A program made the position numbers and the translations under genes. Positions 12,041 through 24,701 of a stretch of DNA of 64,000 nt are shown piece after piece (within the stretch, counting starts at the first letter, position 1; each line of letters begins with the position of its first letter). The notes below the pieces were generated by a model, which did no database searches, had not been told where the DNA came from, and saw nothing but the letters and a program-made list of their open reading frames with translations. Source of the DNA: Gnetum montanum (lineage: Eukaryota > Streptophyta > Gnetopsida > Gnetales > Gnetaceae). The stretch is taken from NCBI GenBank assembly GCA_015680685.1, contig MNCI01013900.1, positions 537,720-601,719 of the forward strand, given 5' to 3'.

Positions 12041-12239
12041 AAGAAGAGAGTTCCATGCTTCACATACAACAATACAGGGTGCAATTATGTGTAGAAACTT
12101 TGGGCCATAAAGCAAGCATCTATCTCTGCATGCAAGTAGTATGTACCAGAAGTAGAAATTCAAAGGTGTCTATACATAGTAACCACAAAATAGGAGGGCA
12201 CCTAGTGGCTGATTGCTAATTCAAAAAGCATCACACTTT

Positions 12240-13020
12240 GCATGGAACTAGTTGAGAGCTTGACATGTGAGTATGTCATGAGCATGGATGAACTCCAACA
12301 AGTTCATCACCACCTCTCTGAAGATACAAATGATGATACCCACTTGGGAGAGTTCAAAATTCCTGGGAAATTTAAGCAAGATCCCCTTGAATTGAAAATG
12401 CTACTGGCCAAAATGGAATATGTATTTTTGAAAAATAAGAAGCTAGTTATAATTAATGCAAGACTTACTCTAGAACAAAAAGAGATGCTATTGAAGGTAG
12501 TTGAAATATGGTCAGCAACTTTTGTTTGGTCATATCTTGAACTCATGAGGATTGATCCTAGGATATGCTAGCATTGCATTTACACTGACCTGACCATAAA
12601 GCCAAAATTACAACCATAGAGGTGGTTGAACCTCAAATTGAAGCAAATTGTCAAAGAAAAAATTAAGCAACTCTTCAAGGTAGGGTTCATTTATCCCATT
12701 ACAGATAGTGAGTGGGTTAGCCCACTCGTAATTGTGCCAAAAAAATATGGTAACTGGTGAGTCTGCATTGATTTCAGGCTACTAAATATGGCAACATTCA
12801 AAGATCATTTTCAGTTGCCATTTGTTGACCATGTGCTAAACACAATATCAAGGCATTACTACTATAGCTTCCTAGATGGTTATAGTGGCTATAACCAAAT
12901 TCAAATTACACCAGAGGACCAAGAAAAGACAACGTTCATGAGTCCCTGGGGGACTTTTGCATATCGTAAGATGTTATTTGGTTTATGAAATGCTCTTGCC
13001 ACATTTCAACACCTACTTGC
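12240..13020 (+). pseudogene. Reverse transcriptase N-terminal part (element C)
   Basis: Typical gypsy RT blocks occur in order: SEWVSPLVIVPKK (about 12707-12750), VCIDFRLLN, KDHFQLPFVDHVL, YSFLDGYSGYNQI, EDQEKTTF, PWGTFAYRKMLFGL and NALATFQ. In-frame stops interrupt it (for example where Arg is expected before VCIDFR). The catalytic xVDD block is beyond the truncation. Confidence 0.85.
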
Positions 13021-13730
13021 TGCTCCAATTCATTACTAGGCTGACCTACTATTAACATGGCAAAGTTGGCATATCGAAGGTCAACCAATGCCATGCATTC
13101 CTTTAAGTCTTCAATCTATAGGTCTTTATTCTTCACTTCCACTTGGTGGACTAGTGGATAACTATCTAGGATGGGCTACCAATTAGGATTTTTCACTTAT
13201 ATGAATCTAATATGGGCTTTTTCCATATGGATTTCCTTTTTTTTGATCTACTAATACATGCCAACCTGGTCCCAAAAGTGCTCTTTCAACTTCTCATGTT
13301 TCATGGCCTTATTTTTTCATGTGCTTATTTCAATTATAGACTTTTGATGAATGGGGCAAACCTCCTCCATCAAGAGGATTCGTTTCTCTCTAGTTAATCT
13401 ATTAATGTCGTGATTGATCCTAACTAGTTGTTCTCTCAACTGGTGGACACTTTCCTCTAGAATGTTCTTCTATTTTTTGATAGTGGTCAATCTCGCATTA
13501 TCTATAGCAAGTTTTTTATTTTCTTCTTGTGTGGCAATCAATGCCTTCTTATGGGCATAGGATTGTGCTTCAGCAGTAAAGGCATTTCAAACCACCTTAT
13601 CCCTCTCTTGTTCAATAGCTTTGTTCTCTTCAATCAATTTATTTAGTTGCTTTGTTTTGAATTGATCCAGCTGATCAAGTGCAACAAACTAGACGAGGTT
13701 CCATATTTTATCTCTTAGGATGGCCAACTC

Positions 13731-14846
13731 TTATTCCAAGCAATGCACTTCTGCTTCTACATGTTCCACCCTGGTCTTAACCATGACCAATTTTTCTTTT
13801 GTGGCAATGAGGTTTGATTGCATTGTAGTGATATCACTAGGGATGTTGAAATGGGTTGTCATTACTTGTCTTGTTTGTAGCAATCTATCTAGAACATCCT
13901 CATGAATCGTAAGAGTCATTGAAGTCTTGGCCAACATTTGGGCATCTCTAGTCCTAGTCAAATCCACTGGGGGCACGATAGGCACATTGAAAGATTTCTT
14001 GATGTAATCTGTTATCACTTCTGCTACACCTGTCGCATCTTGATGTTGCGTGACCACTACTGTGGCACCTTCTCCTATTTCAAGCATCACCTAAAAGGAT
14101 GCAACGTTACCAGAGATTTGTAGTGACCATTGGGATTATCCTCCTAATTATAGCAAAATCTACCCTCTTATTGGATCAATAGAAACAATGGGCTACACAA
14201 CATCATTGATGACTTTCAAGAGGTTTGATTCATCTCTACTCCCCTAGCTAAGTGTTTCAAAAATTCTTTGCAAATGGCTCATCATAGGTTGGTAGTCTTA
14301 TGGTGGTGGTGGTGGAACTTGTGGCTCACAATGCTATTTAGGCTCTTATTCTATTTCTTTTTTTGATTCCACTTTCTTCTTTGATTCTTGTTCCTCATCA
14401 AGGTCCTTCCTTGGTGTTGCAAGTTTGAGCAATTCAGTGAAGAAAGCATTTTGAACCCTCCTAGGAACATCATTTGTGTATCTTAGGATTCCAACATGCT
14501 TACACAGCTTCCTGATTAGGTAAGGGAATGAAAGTGTTGGTTTCCATGCCTTCTTGTCTTCAAACCACCTTTGAATTTCCATGCAATATAACTAAGGAAG
14601 GTTGGCCATGTATTTGCCTATTAGTATTGCACTTCCCCTAGCCACATATTTTGAAATTTAGTTGAGCCCCTTGGTTGGGAAGAGGTGATATGTGCCTATC
14701 TTGAAATAGGTCCTCTCTTCCAAAGTCAACTCATTATATGTCTTATTGTCTTTGTTGTATGCCCACTTCAGCCAGAACTTTTTGATGTCAAGATCAGACC
14801 TCATGGATAGATGTGCCAGCTTGGTTCCCACATTTCGTAGATTCAT
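13731..14846 (-). pseudogene. gag-like / plant-transposon-domain region of element D
   Basis: Three minus-strand open segments (14846-14658, 14582-14346, 14090-13731) occur in order. The middle one has a 'SFPYLIRKLCKHVGI' block like that found in plant retrotransposon ORFs with the putative plant transposon domain, followed by a Lys/Glu-rich tail. The last is helical, with possible coiled coil ending HVEAEVHCLE. Stops separate them. Assignment to gag is by position. Confidence 0.5.
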
Positions 14847-15844
14847 GGCCTCTATGATTGCTTTGACTGAGAAAGAAACAATGACTCTACCAATGTTAAC
14901 AGTGGTGCCTTATTTTTTGTTATGCCAGAATTGGTGTGTCTCACCGAGGTACCATTCACCACTATCTAAAAGAATGTGTCATAATGGTGATGCATGGATT
15001 TACATATGAACTACTTTAGGAGCAAATGCCATAAATGGACCAAAGTTTATTTCCACGATGACCATGGTCAACATGGATTTCTCCTAAATAGCTTCGAGGC
15101 ACTCTGGGGACAATGTGAGGCATTTTCCTTGTACTGGAGCTTGTGGTTCCACAACCTCTTCTTGGACCAACTACCCTATAACAAGAGCCTCTTGATGGAT
15201 GCTGAATGATTGGGCCTCCTATTCCTCATGCTCAACTTGCTTTCCTTGTTGGCCACTACCACCTCTTGGGTGTTTTTCTACTCCTTGTGAAGGTCCCTCT
15301 TGTTTTCCTCTTTTTGGGATCATTTGTAATCAATCAAGAGTCAAATGTTACTAAGGTGTTGTTATTTATCATTAATAGGTTTATACCTTACTCATCACCT
15401 TAGTTCCATTAAGTGCTTTGGTTCATATGATTACAGAGTTAGAAAAATTTTCAGAAATATGCCCAAAAAGTGTTTATCTTCTTTTATGATCCTTCGTAGT
15501 TGGTTCCTTTTTCTTTATGTATGGCTTATTATGACAATTATGGTCCTTTGAGTGAAAAAATTAAAGTTTCTAGCATTAATATAATTGATTTTTGATTATG
15601 ATGCTTAAGGTTTTTAACATTCTTACCCTTGTAATACCTTTCGAGTAATAGAAAACTTCAAAAAATTGGTACAAGTTTCCCATGCAAGCACATCCCATGC
15701 TAAATTAAACACTTCAGGTTCAAATGGGTTCAAATGATATAGAAACCGGAGCGATATTGAGCAAGATATCACAAGTGAAAGTTGATTGTGCAAAGCTCTT
15801 AGTCATGAAAGAAAATTTTAAAAACTCCTTGGCAATGGTGCCAA

Positions 15845-16255
15845 TAATGAGCAGTAAGGTACCCCTACACCCAACCATATGAATCACAAGAGTTCATGCA
15901 CGATCTAGTTAAATTCCATGGATGGAACTAGTTGTGCATCTAAATTGCTATGCTTTGATTGCAATTCGTTGTCTTCCCACTTAAACTAGTGGTAGTCTGT
16001 CATGTATGGTTTAGTCCAAAGTTAGGCATATAATTGATGTTGATTGGCCCTAAGCTACTTCTAATGATAATAAAGAGATTAATTAATTAAGCTAATTGAT
16101 AGTGGAAAGTAAAATCTAAACTAGCCTATGTGTGATGAGTATCCATTCCTAATCATCTACACATGCCTTAGACTTTGTGTAACTACCACTGGGATTACCA
16201 AGCATACATCAACATAGCACAAAAACCCAACATATAGCATTTACTTCTGCATCAT
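15845..16255 (-). repeat. Partial 5' LTR of element D
   Basis: The reverse complement matches the LTR end: 'cgcttggtaatccc' and 'ggttgggtgtaggggtacct', ending in TCATTA. PBS follows directly on the minus strand (TGGCACCATTGCCAAGGA). The U3 portion is missing. Confidence 0.75.
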
Positions 16256-16259
16256 GACT

Positions 16260-17217
16260 AGGCAACATTATTAACAAAAATATAAAATACATTCATAAAG
16301 CAAAAAGAGAATGACTCAAGAAAAGAGAAAAATATAAAGAAAAGAAAAATATTAAGAAATGGAAAATAAACAAAAAAGAGAGAGTGACAAACAAAAAAAA
16401 TAAAAATAATGGGAATTAAAAGCACACCCCTTAGACACAATAATGGGCTACAAGCTCTAGTTATGGGATTGAAAAGACATGTTACCCGTGACTGAAGGCA
16501 CCCCTCTAACTAAGGCCCTTCCTTCCTTCTTCTCTTTTTTTTTTCTTTTTTGGAATGATGATTGTTCTTTGAGGTGCTTGTGGACTCATGGTGCTTGGTA
16601 GGAAGGAACACATCAATGCAAGGTCACTATTCATGGCATGGACTTACTGTAAACTTGGATGGATAGGTATGCTAGTCATTTTAATCACATTTTTCATAAG
16701 AACCTATTGTGGACATGGTCAAGTACCTTACATCCCAATCTCTACAATCCCTTCTCATCCTATAATTCACCTTACTACTGCATGCGATTATGAGCCTTTT
16801 GGTTTTGTATAGTATAGTGCAACATCCAAAACATGGTAGTTCTGTGGTGTTTGGAATAAAGACATGATCTACATTTAACTTCTAAGATGCCCACGAACAT
16901 CTATAAACATGGTTATGCAAGGGTATTATGGAAGAAGCCTGGTTTGGGGAGGACCCACTTGCATAACTTTTTTTAATCATGGCTTTGCACTAACCTTCAC
17001 ATATTCCAAAACATTAGTGATGATTTCTTTGAATTTATGCATGATTTTGGGACTACTTCTCATCTCTTTCATTAATTTTTTCTACTTTTCTAGTTCCATA
17101 TCCATTAATACTTCTTGGTCATCTTTTGAATTAGACCTTTGGTTTCAATTATTTGAAAACTTATGTGCTTCCATAGTTACGCATATTAGTCATGGGGGCT
17201 AGGGATGTCTACTTTGC
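16260..17217 (+). mobile_element. 3' non-coding relic of an A/B-type gypsy element
   Basis: It aligns with the 3' non-coding part of element B. Shared blocks are 'aagcacaccccttagac' (16420 and 25750), 'ctctaactaaggccctt' (16505 and 25824) and 'attagtcatgggggct' (17186 and 26450). It has no coding potential. Confidence 0.65.
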
Positions 17218-17424
17218 ATTTTTTCTAACATCCTATTTTCAAACATCATGGCAACTAATAGTAATTGATCAAAATAATGTAAACAACTTAATGATTTTAG
17301 TTATCTCATAGCCTTGGGCATAGTATGCTATAATCACTTTATGCTTAAATGCAAACTAAGGGATCCGAAAAGGGTTGATTATTAAGGAAAAATTTGCCAA
17401 AACTAATGTTGATCCTTTGGTGAC
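17218..17424. other. Unassigned spacer before element A
   Basis: It does not match the pre-LTR sequence of element B. No gene seen. It ends in GTGAC, the candidate 5' target duplication of element A. Confidence 0.4.
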
Positions 17425-18217
17425 TGATGAGCTGCGATATCGCGTACATGATATCGTGTACACGATATCGCAGCCCACCGCAATGTCTATAAATAAGAGG
17501 CCGCTTTCCTTTGTTCAATCATCTAGATTTAGACCCTTAGCCAAACTGTAGTAGTTTTACCATTCCAAAGTTAGAATAATTTCCATGTGCTCACAGTAGG
17601 AGTCTCAAAGTGAACAGATCTTTATTGGAGCAAATTGTACCTGAGCACACATTTGTGTACGACAATAAAGACGAACTTTCTGATAAACCTTGCTGCATGT
17701 GGACTAAGCTAAATAGGATTTAATTATTCTTAAATGTTTAATTACTTTCCTAGATAATTAAATCTCTCTCAATCCTTGACTCTCCTAGTTAAGTGCATTC
17801 AGTAAGACCGCTTCGAGCACGTGGGTAACACTTGGTAACCCAATAACGAGTAGCGTTTGGTAATCCTAGCAACGTTGCACTGGTTCAGGGTGTGTGTGGC
17901 AAGTGGGAATGGATACGGGTGATAGGACAATTAGAACTTAGTTAGTGAATAGTTAATGAAAGTTAGTCACTTAGTTCTCTTCACCTTCCTCTATTAGCAT
18001 AAGACATTAAAAAGATAAAAGATATAAAAATCACATACCTCAAGCTTACTTAACCATACAACCGTGACAATACAAGTAAGTTTGGGAAGATAGTGATTGA
18101 TTAACCTTAAGTATTCCATTAGGGCGCATAAGCACTTAGTCCTTGGAGATCGACAAGATTGTGCATGAGATGCTCGTATTCGTATGGTTGAGTGTAGGGG
18201 TACCTCGCCACTCATCA
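17425..18217 (+). repeat. 5' LTR of element A
   Basis: 793 bases from TGATGAGC to CTCATCA. It has palindromic GATATCG motifs at about 17434-17472, a TATA-like ctataaataagag just downstream, an AATAAAG polyadenylation-like signal near 17665, and the family core 'cgcttcgagcacgtg'. Confidence 0.88.
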
Positions 18218-18218
18218 T

Positions 18219-18236
18219 TGGTGCCGTTGCCGGGGA
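18219..18236 (+). other. tRNA-Asp primer binding site (element A)
   Basis: TGGTGCCGTTGCCGGGGA differs from the full complement of the plant tRNA-Asp 3' end at one base, the best-preserved PBS in the window. Confidence 0.9.
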
Positions 18237-18333
18237 CTTAGTTGTTTGTGCGCTACGTAGAACATAGGAAATCATCCACATCGTTGGGAAGCTAGAACGA
18301 ACCCTTAGGGTTGATCAAAAGAAAAATAAGATA

Positions 18334-20350
18334 ATGGTAAACAACACACTGAACAAGAAAAAAATGTCTTCTTCTTCGCACAAAAGCACTTCACCGCCTA
18401 CGACCAACACAAGAGACAGTCGGCGACACAACACACGTAACCAAGATCCGCCAGTTCCTCAACAATTCCCTGTGGTATATATTCATCATGATGAATATGT
18501 ACCTAACTTTACCATTATTTTCCATCAAGATGAACAACTACGTTGGAGAGACTTGGAGGGTAACATAGTGTTGCCTCCACACCGAGCAATCCCGAACATG
18601 CTCCTTCATGCTCTTGCACGAATAGGCATGTCACAGTTGTATGTAGAGTATGTTGCATGCAATTATGACACAAGGGATTACCATCCCACAGAAGTGCAAC
18701 GTCAAAGAGACTTGTGACAGGAGAGATACTATACATCGTTGAAGGGCAAAGGACCCCATAACGCTCCACCCGTCTTAAGCGAAATTAAGGGAGGTGAACC
18801 TATTTTAATAGGTTCTTCACAAAACGATGTTCCCCCTCCTAACGATGGTGAGGAGGTGGTGTATTAGAATCTTCACTCTACGATTCACAATCCTGGTTCT
18901 GATCCCCATGAACACCAAGTGTTCAATGAGGGAACACAAACACATGATAAGGGCAAGCAATCTGATCATCATCACGATCGAGGCCGAGACTACTGAAAAG
19001 AAGATAGCAAACATTGTCATGGAGATGGTTCTCCTACTTCTTCACCTTCATCACCACACTCACCCTCTCCTTCAGTATCAGGACGCAATCATAAGGAGCC
19101 TAACCGTGAGGACAAAGCTAAGCAGGGTGAGAAACCTCTACGAAAGAGCCAAGAGCGAGGACGAGGGCACTCTAAAGAATCAAGGCATGGAAGAAGGGAG
19201 AGTAGGGAACCACGTAGACATCACAGATGCTATGAATAGAATGACCACGAAGAACCCCTACTTGCAACCCAAAGCATGTTAGACATCATGGAGGCCATAA
19301 GAATACCCACAAGGCACCAAAAAGATAACAACATCAAGAGACTAGACATGAATAACATCCCATGATTTGAAGGGGGATACAACGTTGATCCTCAGAACCA
19401 CTTACAAGCATTTCACGATGCATGTTCCTTGTAGAACATTGAGAACAAGTGGAAAAAGCTAAAGTTGTTCCCCAAGGACACTAGTAAAAGAAGCGAAAAG
19501 TTGGTACTGATCCTTAGAACTGGAATCCATTCGAAGCTGGAGTACGATGCTAGAACTATTTAATGATAAGTATCAAACATACTCCCGGGTGTCCAACTTG
19601 CGAAAGAAAATCCAAGGATGGAAGCAAGGAACTCATGAACCCTTGGATGCTGCCATGGGCCGATACTATGCACTGTTACATCATTGCCTGGGCCATGGTT
19701 ACTCACAGCAGGATCAGCTACGCCATCTTGTAGATGGACTTAGGCATAAAACCAGGAGAATCCTTGGAACGTATGCCCAAGGGAGATTATCAAAGCTTAG
19801 GTCCCATCAGGTTCATAGATTGCTAGAGCAAGTAGCTACAGAAGAAGGGGAGCTACGTAAGAGAGAAAGTGCAAAAGAGTACAACCGCTATCCTTCCCTC
19901 TGAAAAAGGGGAGTGAGATTCTATGAGGAGGAGGAAGAGTCACCACTCAAGGAGATGGTGAATAGGAAAACCTTGCCACTCCAAAAATTAACAACAAAAG
20001 TGTCGACAAAGGTAGACCAAATGTGGGACTCCTTAGATAGTAGATTTGAAACCGTTTTTAAAATTGTAGAGGAGTCTAAGGAGCGAGGTAGTGACTATGA
20101 CAAAAAGAAAAAGAGGGATTTGGACCATGCACGTAACAAAGGTAATGGTAAAATGGCCATCACTGAAGAGGTTGTGGATTCTGATACAGAAAATGATGGT
20201 GGATGTGAGATATGCCAATATAACCATCCTAAGGGATGTTGCCCAGTAATCTCACACCTGCAAGAGTCTGGGGTGTATGCACTCAACCCACGACTTAACA
20301 AACGGCAAGCACCCCGAAGGTTACCTTATCCCCAAGGTAACCCAAGGTAG
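18334..20350 (+). pseudogene. gag of element A (stops and frameshifts)
   Basis: The starting Met at 18334 opens a 127-codon N-terminal segment containing VPNFTIIFHQDEQLRWRDL and ending with a stop after 'EVQRQRDL'. Homologous sequence continues in other frames: a Ser/His/Arg-rich linker, an NIENKWKKLKLF block, then open segments 19547-19903 (capsid-like, LFNDKYQTYSRVSNLRKK) and 19913-20350. The last ends with a Cys/His cluster CEICQYNHPKGC near 20206-20241. That is Cx2Cx3Hx3C, one residue tighter at two points than the usual retroviral knuckle Cx2Cx4Hx4C. Confidence 0.85.
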
Positions 20351-20640
20351 TTCCACCAACCTTTAATATATTATCCAAGTGGAACTCCACCACAACCTAT
20401 TGAGAAACACTAGCAGTGGCAATACCCACAGTCATGGGGGATGCCACCACCATGACAACAATACCCTTACCAGCAACTAGATCCATATGGCTATTTCATG
20501 TAGCAGCCAATCTCTCCATGTGACTCTGTTGGTCACGTGACACCACAACATCACTACCAAGCTCGGGAGTATTATAGGACTCCTTCTCCTAGGAGAGACA
20601 ATCCACAAGCATACCATCCTCCAAATCCATCCACAACTCA

Positions 20641-20875
20641 TGGCTTGTGTGTCCACATTGAGAAGGATGAATCTTCAGCTAGATGTTTAGAGCATGTTGG
20701 GACATCCATCTTATCATCTACTCTAGCTATACTTGGGATGTTTGCACTAAAGCCTTGGACATCCACACCTAGGACATCTAGCTTCTAGTCTTGGACATCC
20801 AATACTAGGATGTTTGGGCTAGAAGTTATCTAATCTCTAAACTTGGCCTACTCTTTGCTTGGACATCTAGCCTAC
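20641..20875. other. Unidentified sequence with 'ggacatc' repeats
   Basis: It follows the truncated gag of element A and is the target into which element B inserted. 'ttggacatc'-like words recur several times. A possible LTR-type start (tgttgggacatcc) lies at about 20696. No coding frame is convincing. Confidence 0.4.
20871..20875 (+). repeat. Target site duplication CCTAC, left copy
   Basis: Immediately precedes the TG of the 5' LTR of element B; identical to 27873-27877. Confidence 0.92.
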
Positions 20876-21647
20876 TGATGGGATGCGATATCGTAATGCG
20901 TCGTCAAATCTATAAATAAGAGGCAGCTCTCCCTTGTTATTCATTCTAGGCCTAGACCATAGTGAAAATATAGCATTTTTACCTCTCTAGAGATAGAATA
21001 ATTTCCATGTGCCCATAGTAGGAGCTCCAAAGTAAACGGATCTTTATTCAAGCAAATATTGTACCTGAACACAAGTTTGTGTACGGCAATAAAGACGAAC
21101 TTCTTGGATAAACCTTGCAGTGCATGGACTAAGCTAAATAGGCTAAATAGGACTTTATTTACTGTTATTTATTTTTTACCATTTACATGCTTTATTAGCC
21201 ATTAAATCTTTTTCAACCCTTCTCTCCTAGTTAAGTGCATTCAGTATGACCGCTTCGAGCACGTGCATTACGCTTGGTGATCCCAGCAACAACTAGCATT
21301 TGGTAACCAAGGTTGCATTGGTTCAGGGTGTGAACGATAAGTGGGAATGGATGTTGATGCTAGGTTAATTAAGACTTAGTTAGTTAGTTAAAGTTAGTTA
21401 ATTAATCTCTTCACCCTTCACCTTGTCAGCATAGGAGATAAAATCGAAAAGACATAAAAATCATATACCTCAGACTTACTTAACCATACAACCGTGACAA
21501 ATACAAGTAAGTCAGGGAAGACAATGAATAATTAACCTTAAGTGTTCCATGAGGCGTGTAGGCACTTAGTCTGCGGAGTTTGACCAGATCACATGTGTAA
21601 CGCTCGTATTCATATGGTTGAGTGTAGGGGTACCTCGCCACTCATCA
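20876..21647 (+). repeat. 5' LTR of element B
   Basis: 772 bases, TGATGGG to CTCATCA. It has only a short gatgcgatatcg remnant where the 3' LTR carries a cassette about 100 bases longer. The TATA-like ctataaataagagg is at about 20911. Confidence 0.92.
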
Positions 21648-21648
21648 T

Positions 21649-21666
21649 TGGCACCGTTGCTGGGGA
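21649..21666 (+). other. tRNA-Asp primer binding site (element B)
   Basis: TGGCACCGTTGCTGGGGA directly follows the 5' LTR, with two transitions from the expected complement. Confidence 0.85.
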
Positions 21667-21789
21667 CTAAGTGTTTGTGCACTAAGTAGAACATAGGAAA
21701 TCACTCACATCGTTGGGAGCTTAAACGAACCTTAGGGTAAATTAAATGAAAAATTATATAATAGTTAAATAGCACACCGAATAAGACAC

Positions 21790-24130
21790 AATGTCTTCTT
21801 CTTCTTCTCATAAGAGCATTACACCACTTAGGGATCATACAAGAAATAGTCAGCAATCCAAAACACATAACCAAAATCAGCCAGTTCCTCAACAATATAG
21901 GGTGGCATATACTCATATCGATGAGTATATACCTGATTTTACTTTTATCCTCCATTAGGATGAATAGATGCGCTAGAAAGACTTGCAAGGTAACATAGTG
22001 TTACCTCCAGATCGGGCAGTCCCTGACATGCTTCTTCGTGCTCTTGCACGGATAGGCATGACACAGCTATACATTGAGTACATTATAGGTGATTTTGACA
22101 CAAGGGATTACCATCCCACAGCAGCATAATGTTTAAGGAACTCGAGGTAGGAGAGCCACCATACATTGTTGAAGGGCAAAGGGGTCCCGCACGTCCTAAG
22201 CGAAATTGGAGATGGTGAACCACTTGTAACGAGTTCTCCATCAAATGATGTTCCCCCTCCTAATGAAAGTGAAGAGGTGGGGTATCAGAACCTATGCTCC
22301 AGAATTCATAACCCTGGTTCTGATCCCCATGAACACTAGCTGTTCACTAAGGGAACAACAACACATGATAAGGACGGGCACTCAGATCGTCATCACGATC
22401 AGGGCTGAAGCCACCGAAGAGAAGGTAAGAAACATCATCATGGCGATGGTTCTCCTTCTTCTTCCCCTTCATCACATCATTCACCCTCTCCTTCCACATC
22501 AGGGCATAGTCATAAAGAGCATAATGGTAAGGATAAGGGTAAGAGAAATGAGAGACCTTGACGAGAGAGTCAAGAGAGAGGATGAGGGCAGTCTAGAAAG
22601 TCTAGGCATGAAAGAAGGGAAAGTAGGGAACAACGTAGACATCATAGACTTCATAAGAGAGATGATCATGATGAGCCCCTACTTGCCACCCAAAGCATGC
22701 TAGATATCATGGAGGTAGTGAGAATACCAACAAGGCATCAAAAGGACAATCAGATCAAGAGATTAGATATGAACAACATCCCACGCTTCGAAGGGGGATA
22801 TAACACTGATCCACAAAATCATTTACAAGCATGCCATGATGCATGTGCCTTGCATAACATAGAAAATAAGTGGCAAAAATTAAAGTTGTTTCATAGGACA
22901 CTCATTAAGGACGCAGAGAGTTGGTACCGGTCCTTAGAGCTGAAAACCATTAGGAGGTGGAGTACGATGTTAGAACTTTTCAACGATAAATATCAAACGT
23001 ACTCCAGAGTGTCTAACTTGCGTAAGTAGATCCAAAGATGGAAGCAAGGTCTCATGAACCCTTGGATGCTGCCATGGGCTGCTACTACGCATTGCTACAT
23101 CGTTGCTCGGGCCATGGTTACGCACAATGGGATCAACTACACCACATCATAGATGGGCTAAGGTATGAAACTAGGAGAACCCTTGGGACTTATTCCCAAG
23201 GGAGATTATCAGAACTTAGATCCCATGAAGTTCATCGATTATTAGAGCAAGTAGCCAAAGAAAAAGAGGAGCTATGAAAAAGGGAAAGTGCGGAAGAATA
23301 TAACCATGATCCCTCCCTTCGAAAGAAGGGAGTGAGATTTTGCGATGAAGAGGATGAGTCACCACTCGAAGAGTTGGTGAATAGAAAAACCTTATCGCTT
23401 CAGAAGCTAACAACAGAAGTGGCAGCTAAGGTAGATCAGATACAGGACTCCTTGGATAGTAGACTTGAACTTGTCCTGAAAATCGTAGAGGAGTCTAAGG
23501 AGGAATGAAGTAGTGACAAAGATAAGAAAAAGTGGAGAGATTCAGGCCCTGCACATGACAAGGGTAAGGGAAAAATAACTATCTCTGATGAGATTGTGAA
23601 TTCGGACACAGACAATGACGGTGGATGTGAGATCTACCAATATGACCATCCTAAGGGATGTTGTCCAATCATCACACATCTACAAGAGTCTAGGGTGTAT
23701 GGACTCAGCCTGAGACTTAACAAATGGCAGACACCTCGAAGGTTACCTTATCCCCAAGGTAACCCAAAATAGTTCCACCAATCGTTGACGTACTATCCAA
23801 GTGGAACTCCACCACAGCCCATCGGGCAACATCAGTAGTGGCAATACCCACAGTCATGGGGAATGCCACCGCCAAAACAACAATACCCTTACCGACAACC
23901 CGATCCTTATGGTTACTACATGCAGCAGTCGATTTCTCCAAGTGACTCCATGGATCACACAACTCCCCAACGTCACTACCAAGTTCAAGAGTACTTTAGA
24001 AGAACTCCTTCTCCTTTGGGAGATGCTCCACATCCATACCATCCTCCTAATCCATCTTCCTCTCTCGCATCGTTAGTTCCAATACCTCCTGCTCCAACAA
24101 TGCAAGGGAAACTCCCCACTCAACCGTAGC
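21790..24130 (+). pseudogene. gag of element B (decayed)
   Basis: It runs in parallel with the gag of element A throughout. The best open pieces are 22697-23029, with IPRFEGGYNTDPQNHLQA and ELFNDKYQTYSRVSNLRK, and 23038-23277, with PLDAAMGCYYALLHRC. The Cys/His cluster near 23626-23661 has lost its second Cys (CEIYQYDHPKGC). A Pro/Gln/Tyr-rich C-terminal part follows (23863-24129). Stops and frameshifts occur throughout. Confidence 0.85.
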
Positions 24131-24379
24131 AACATAACGCTACGAGAGCTGTAACCATTCAACCCACTGCTAGTTCTGACAACCGCAAAAAGAGAAGACC
24201 CTTCTTCAGAACCAAAAGCCCAAACAAGCTCTCACAACCACAATCGGTTAAGTCTGTGACCACTCCTCCAACACATAAGGCTTCGGAGCTCCCTTCAGTC
24301 CAACAACAGAGCTTAGTGCATACGGTTATGTTAACACATACCGTAACCAACTAGATCAAGGTAGGCCACCTTCCCAGGA

Positions 24380-24701
24380 AACTATCTAACCCTGGAAGTC
24401 CCTTAATCTACCCCCAAGTCACCGGGAATGAACCTCATAAGGCTCTTCTTAACTCAAGTTCCGGAGTCAACCTAATCTAATGAGAAATGTATCAAGCCTG
24501 GAACATGCCCCAACTCAAGAAGAGCAACATTCAACTAGAGCTGGCTGACCAGTCCATCACCATTCCCTTAGGATTGGTGGAGGACATCATTACCACTGTG
24601 TGTGGTTGGTCATACCCAGCTGATTTCCTGGTGATAGAAGTTATCAGCAATAAATGGGACTTCCCAATTATAATGGGAAGGGCATGGCTAAGTACAATAG
24701 A
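24380..24701 (+). pseudogene. Retropepsin-like protease of element B, cut by gap
   Basis: The active-site region reads NSSSGVNLI near 24450-24480, with Asn in place of the catalytic Asp, followed by a stop. The open frame from 24487 then shows WSYPADFLVIEV and IIMGRAWLST, matching the second half of the element C protease. The gap begins directly after. Confidence 0.75.

Larger units (their letters stand above)
8670..13020 (+). mobile_element. Ty3/gypsy element C, 3'-truncated
   Basis: Order: 5' LTR 8670-9482, PBS 9484-9501, gag about 9630-11460, protease about 11700-12040, RT about 12240-13020. All frames are broken by stops and shifts. The RT stops abruptly just after the 'NALATFQ' block, where minus-strand element D begins, so RNase H, integrase and the 3' LTR are missing. 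RT motifs and the tRNA-Asp PBS suggest the Athila/Tat side of the gypsy group; that assignment is inference. Confidence 0.85.
13020..16255 (-). mobile_element. Gypsy element D, minus strand, truncated
   Basis: It reads right to left: partial LTR 16255-15845, PBS about 15843-15826, then a gag-like region down to about 13020, where it meets the broken RT of element C. Neither a protease nor an RT was recognised in it. The LTR is cut at its U3 side near 16255, where a 3' relic of the A/B family begins. Confidence 0.7.
17425..20640 (+). mobile_element. Ty3/gypsy element A, 3'-truncated
   Basis: 5' LTR 17425-18217, PBS 18219-18236, gag from about 18334 to 20350, then a Pro/Gln/Tyr-rich segment. 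It tracks element B to about 20640, after which the sequence becomes unrelated. Protease, RT, integrase and the 3' LTR are absent. Confidence 0.85.
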
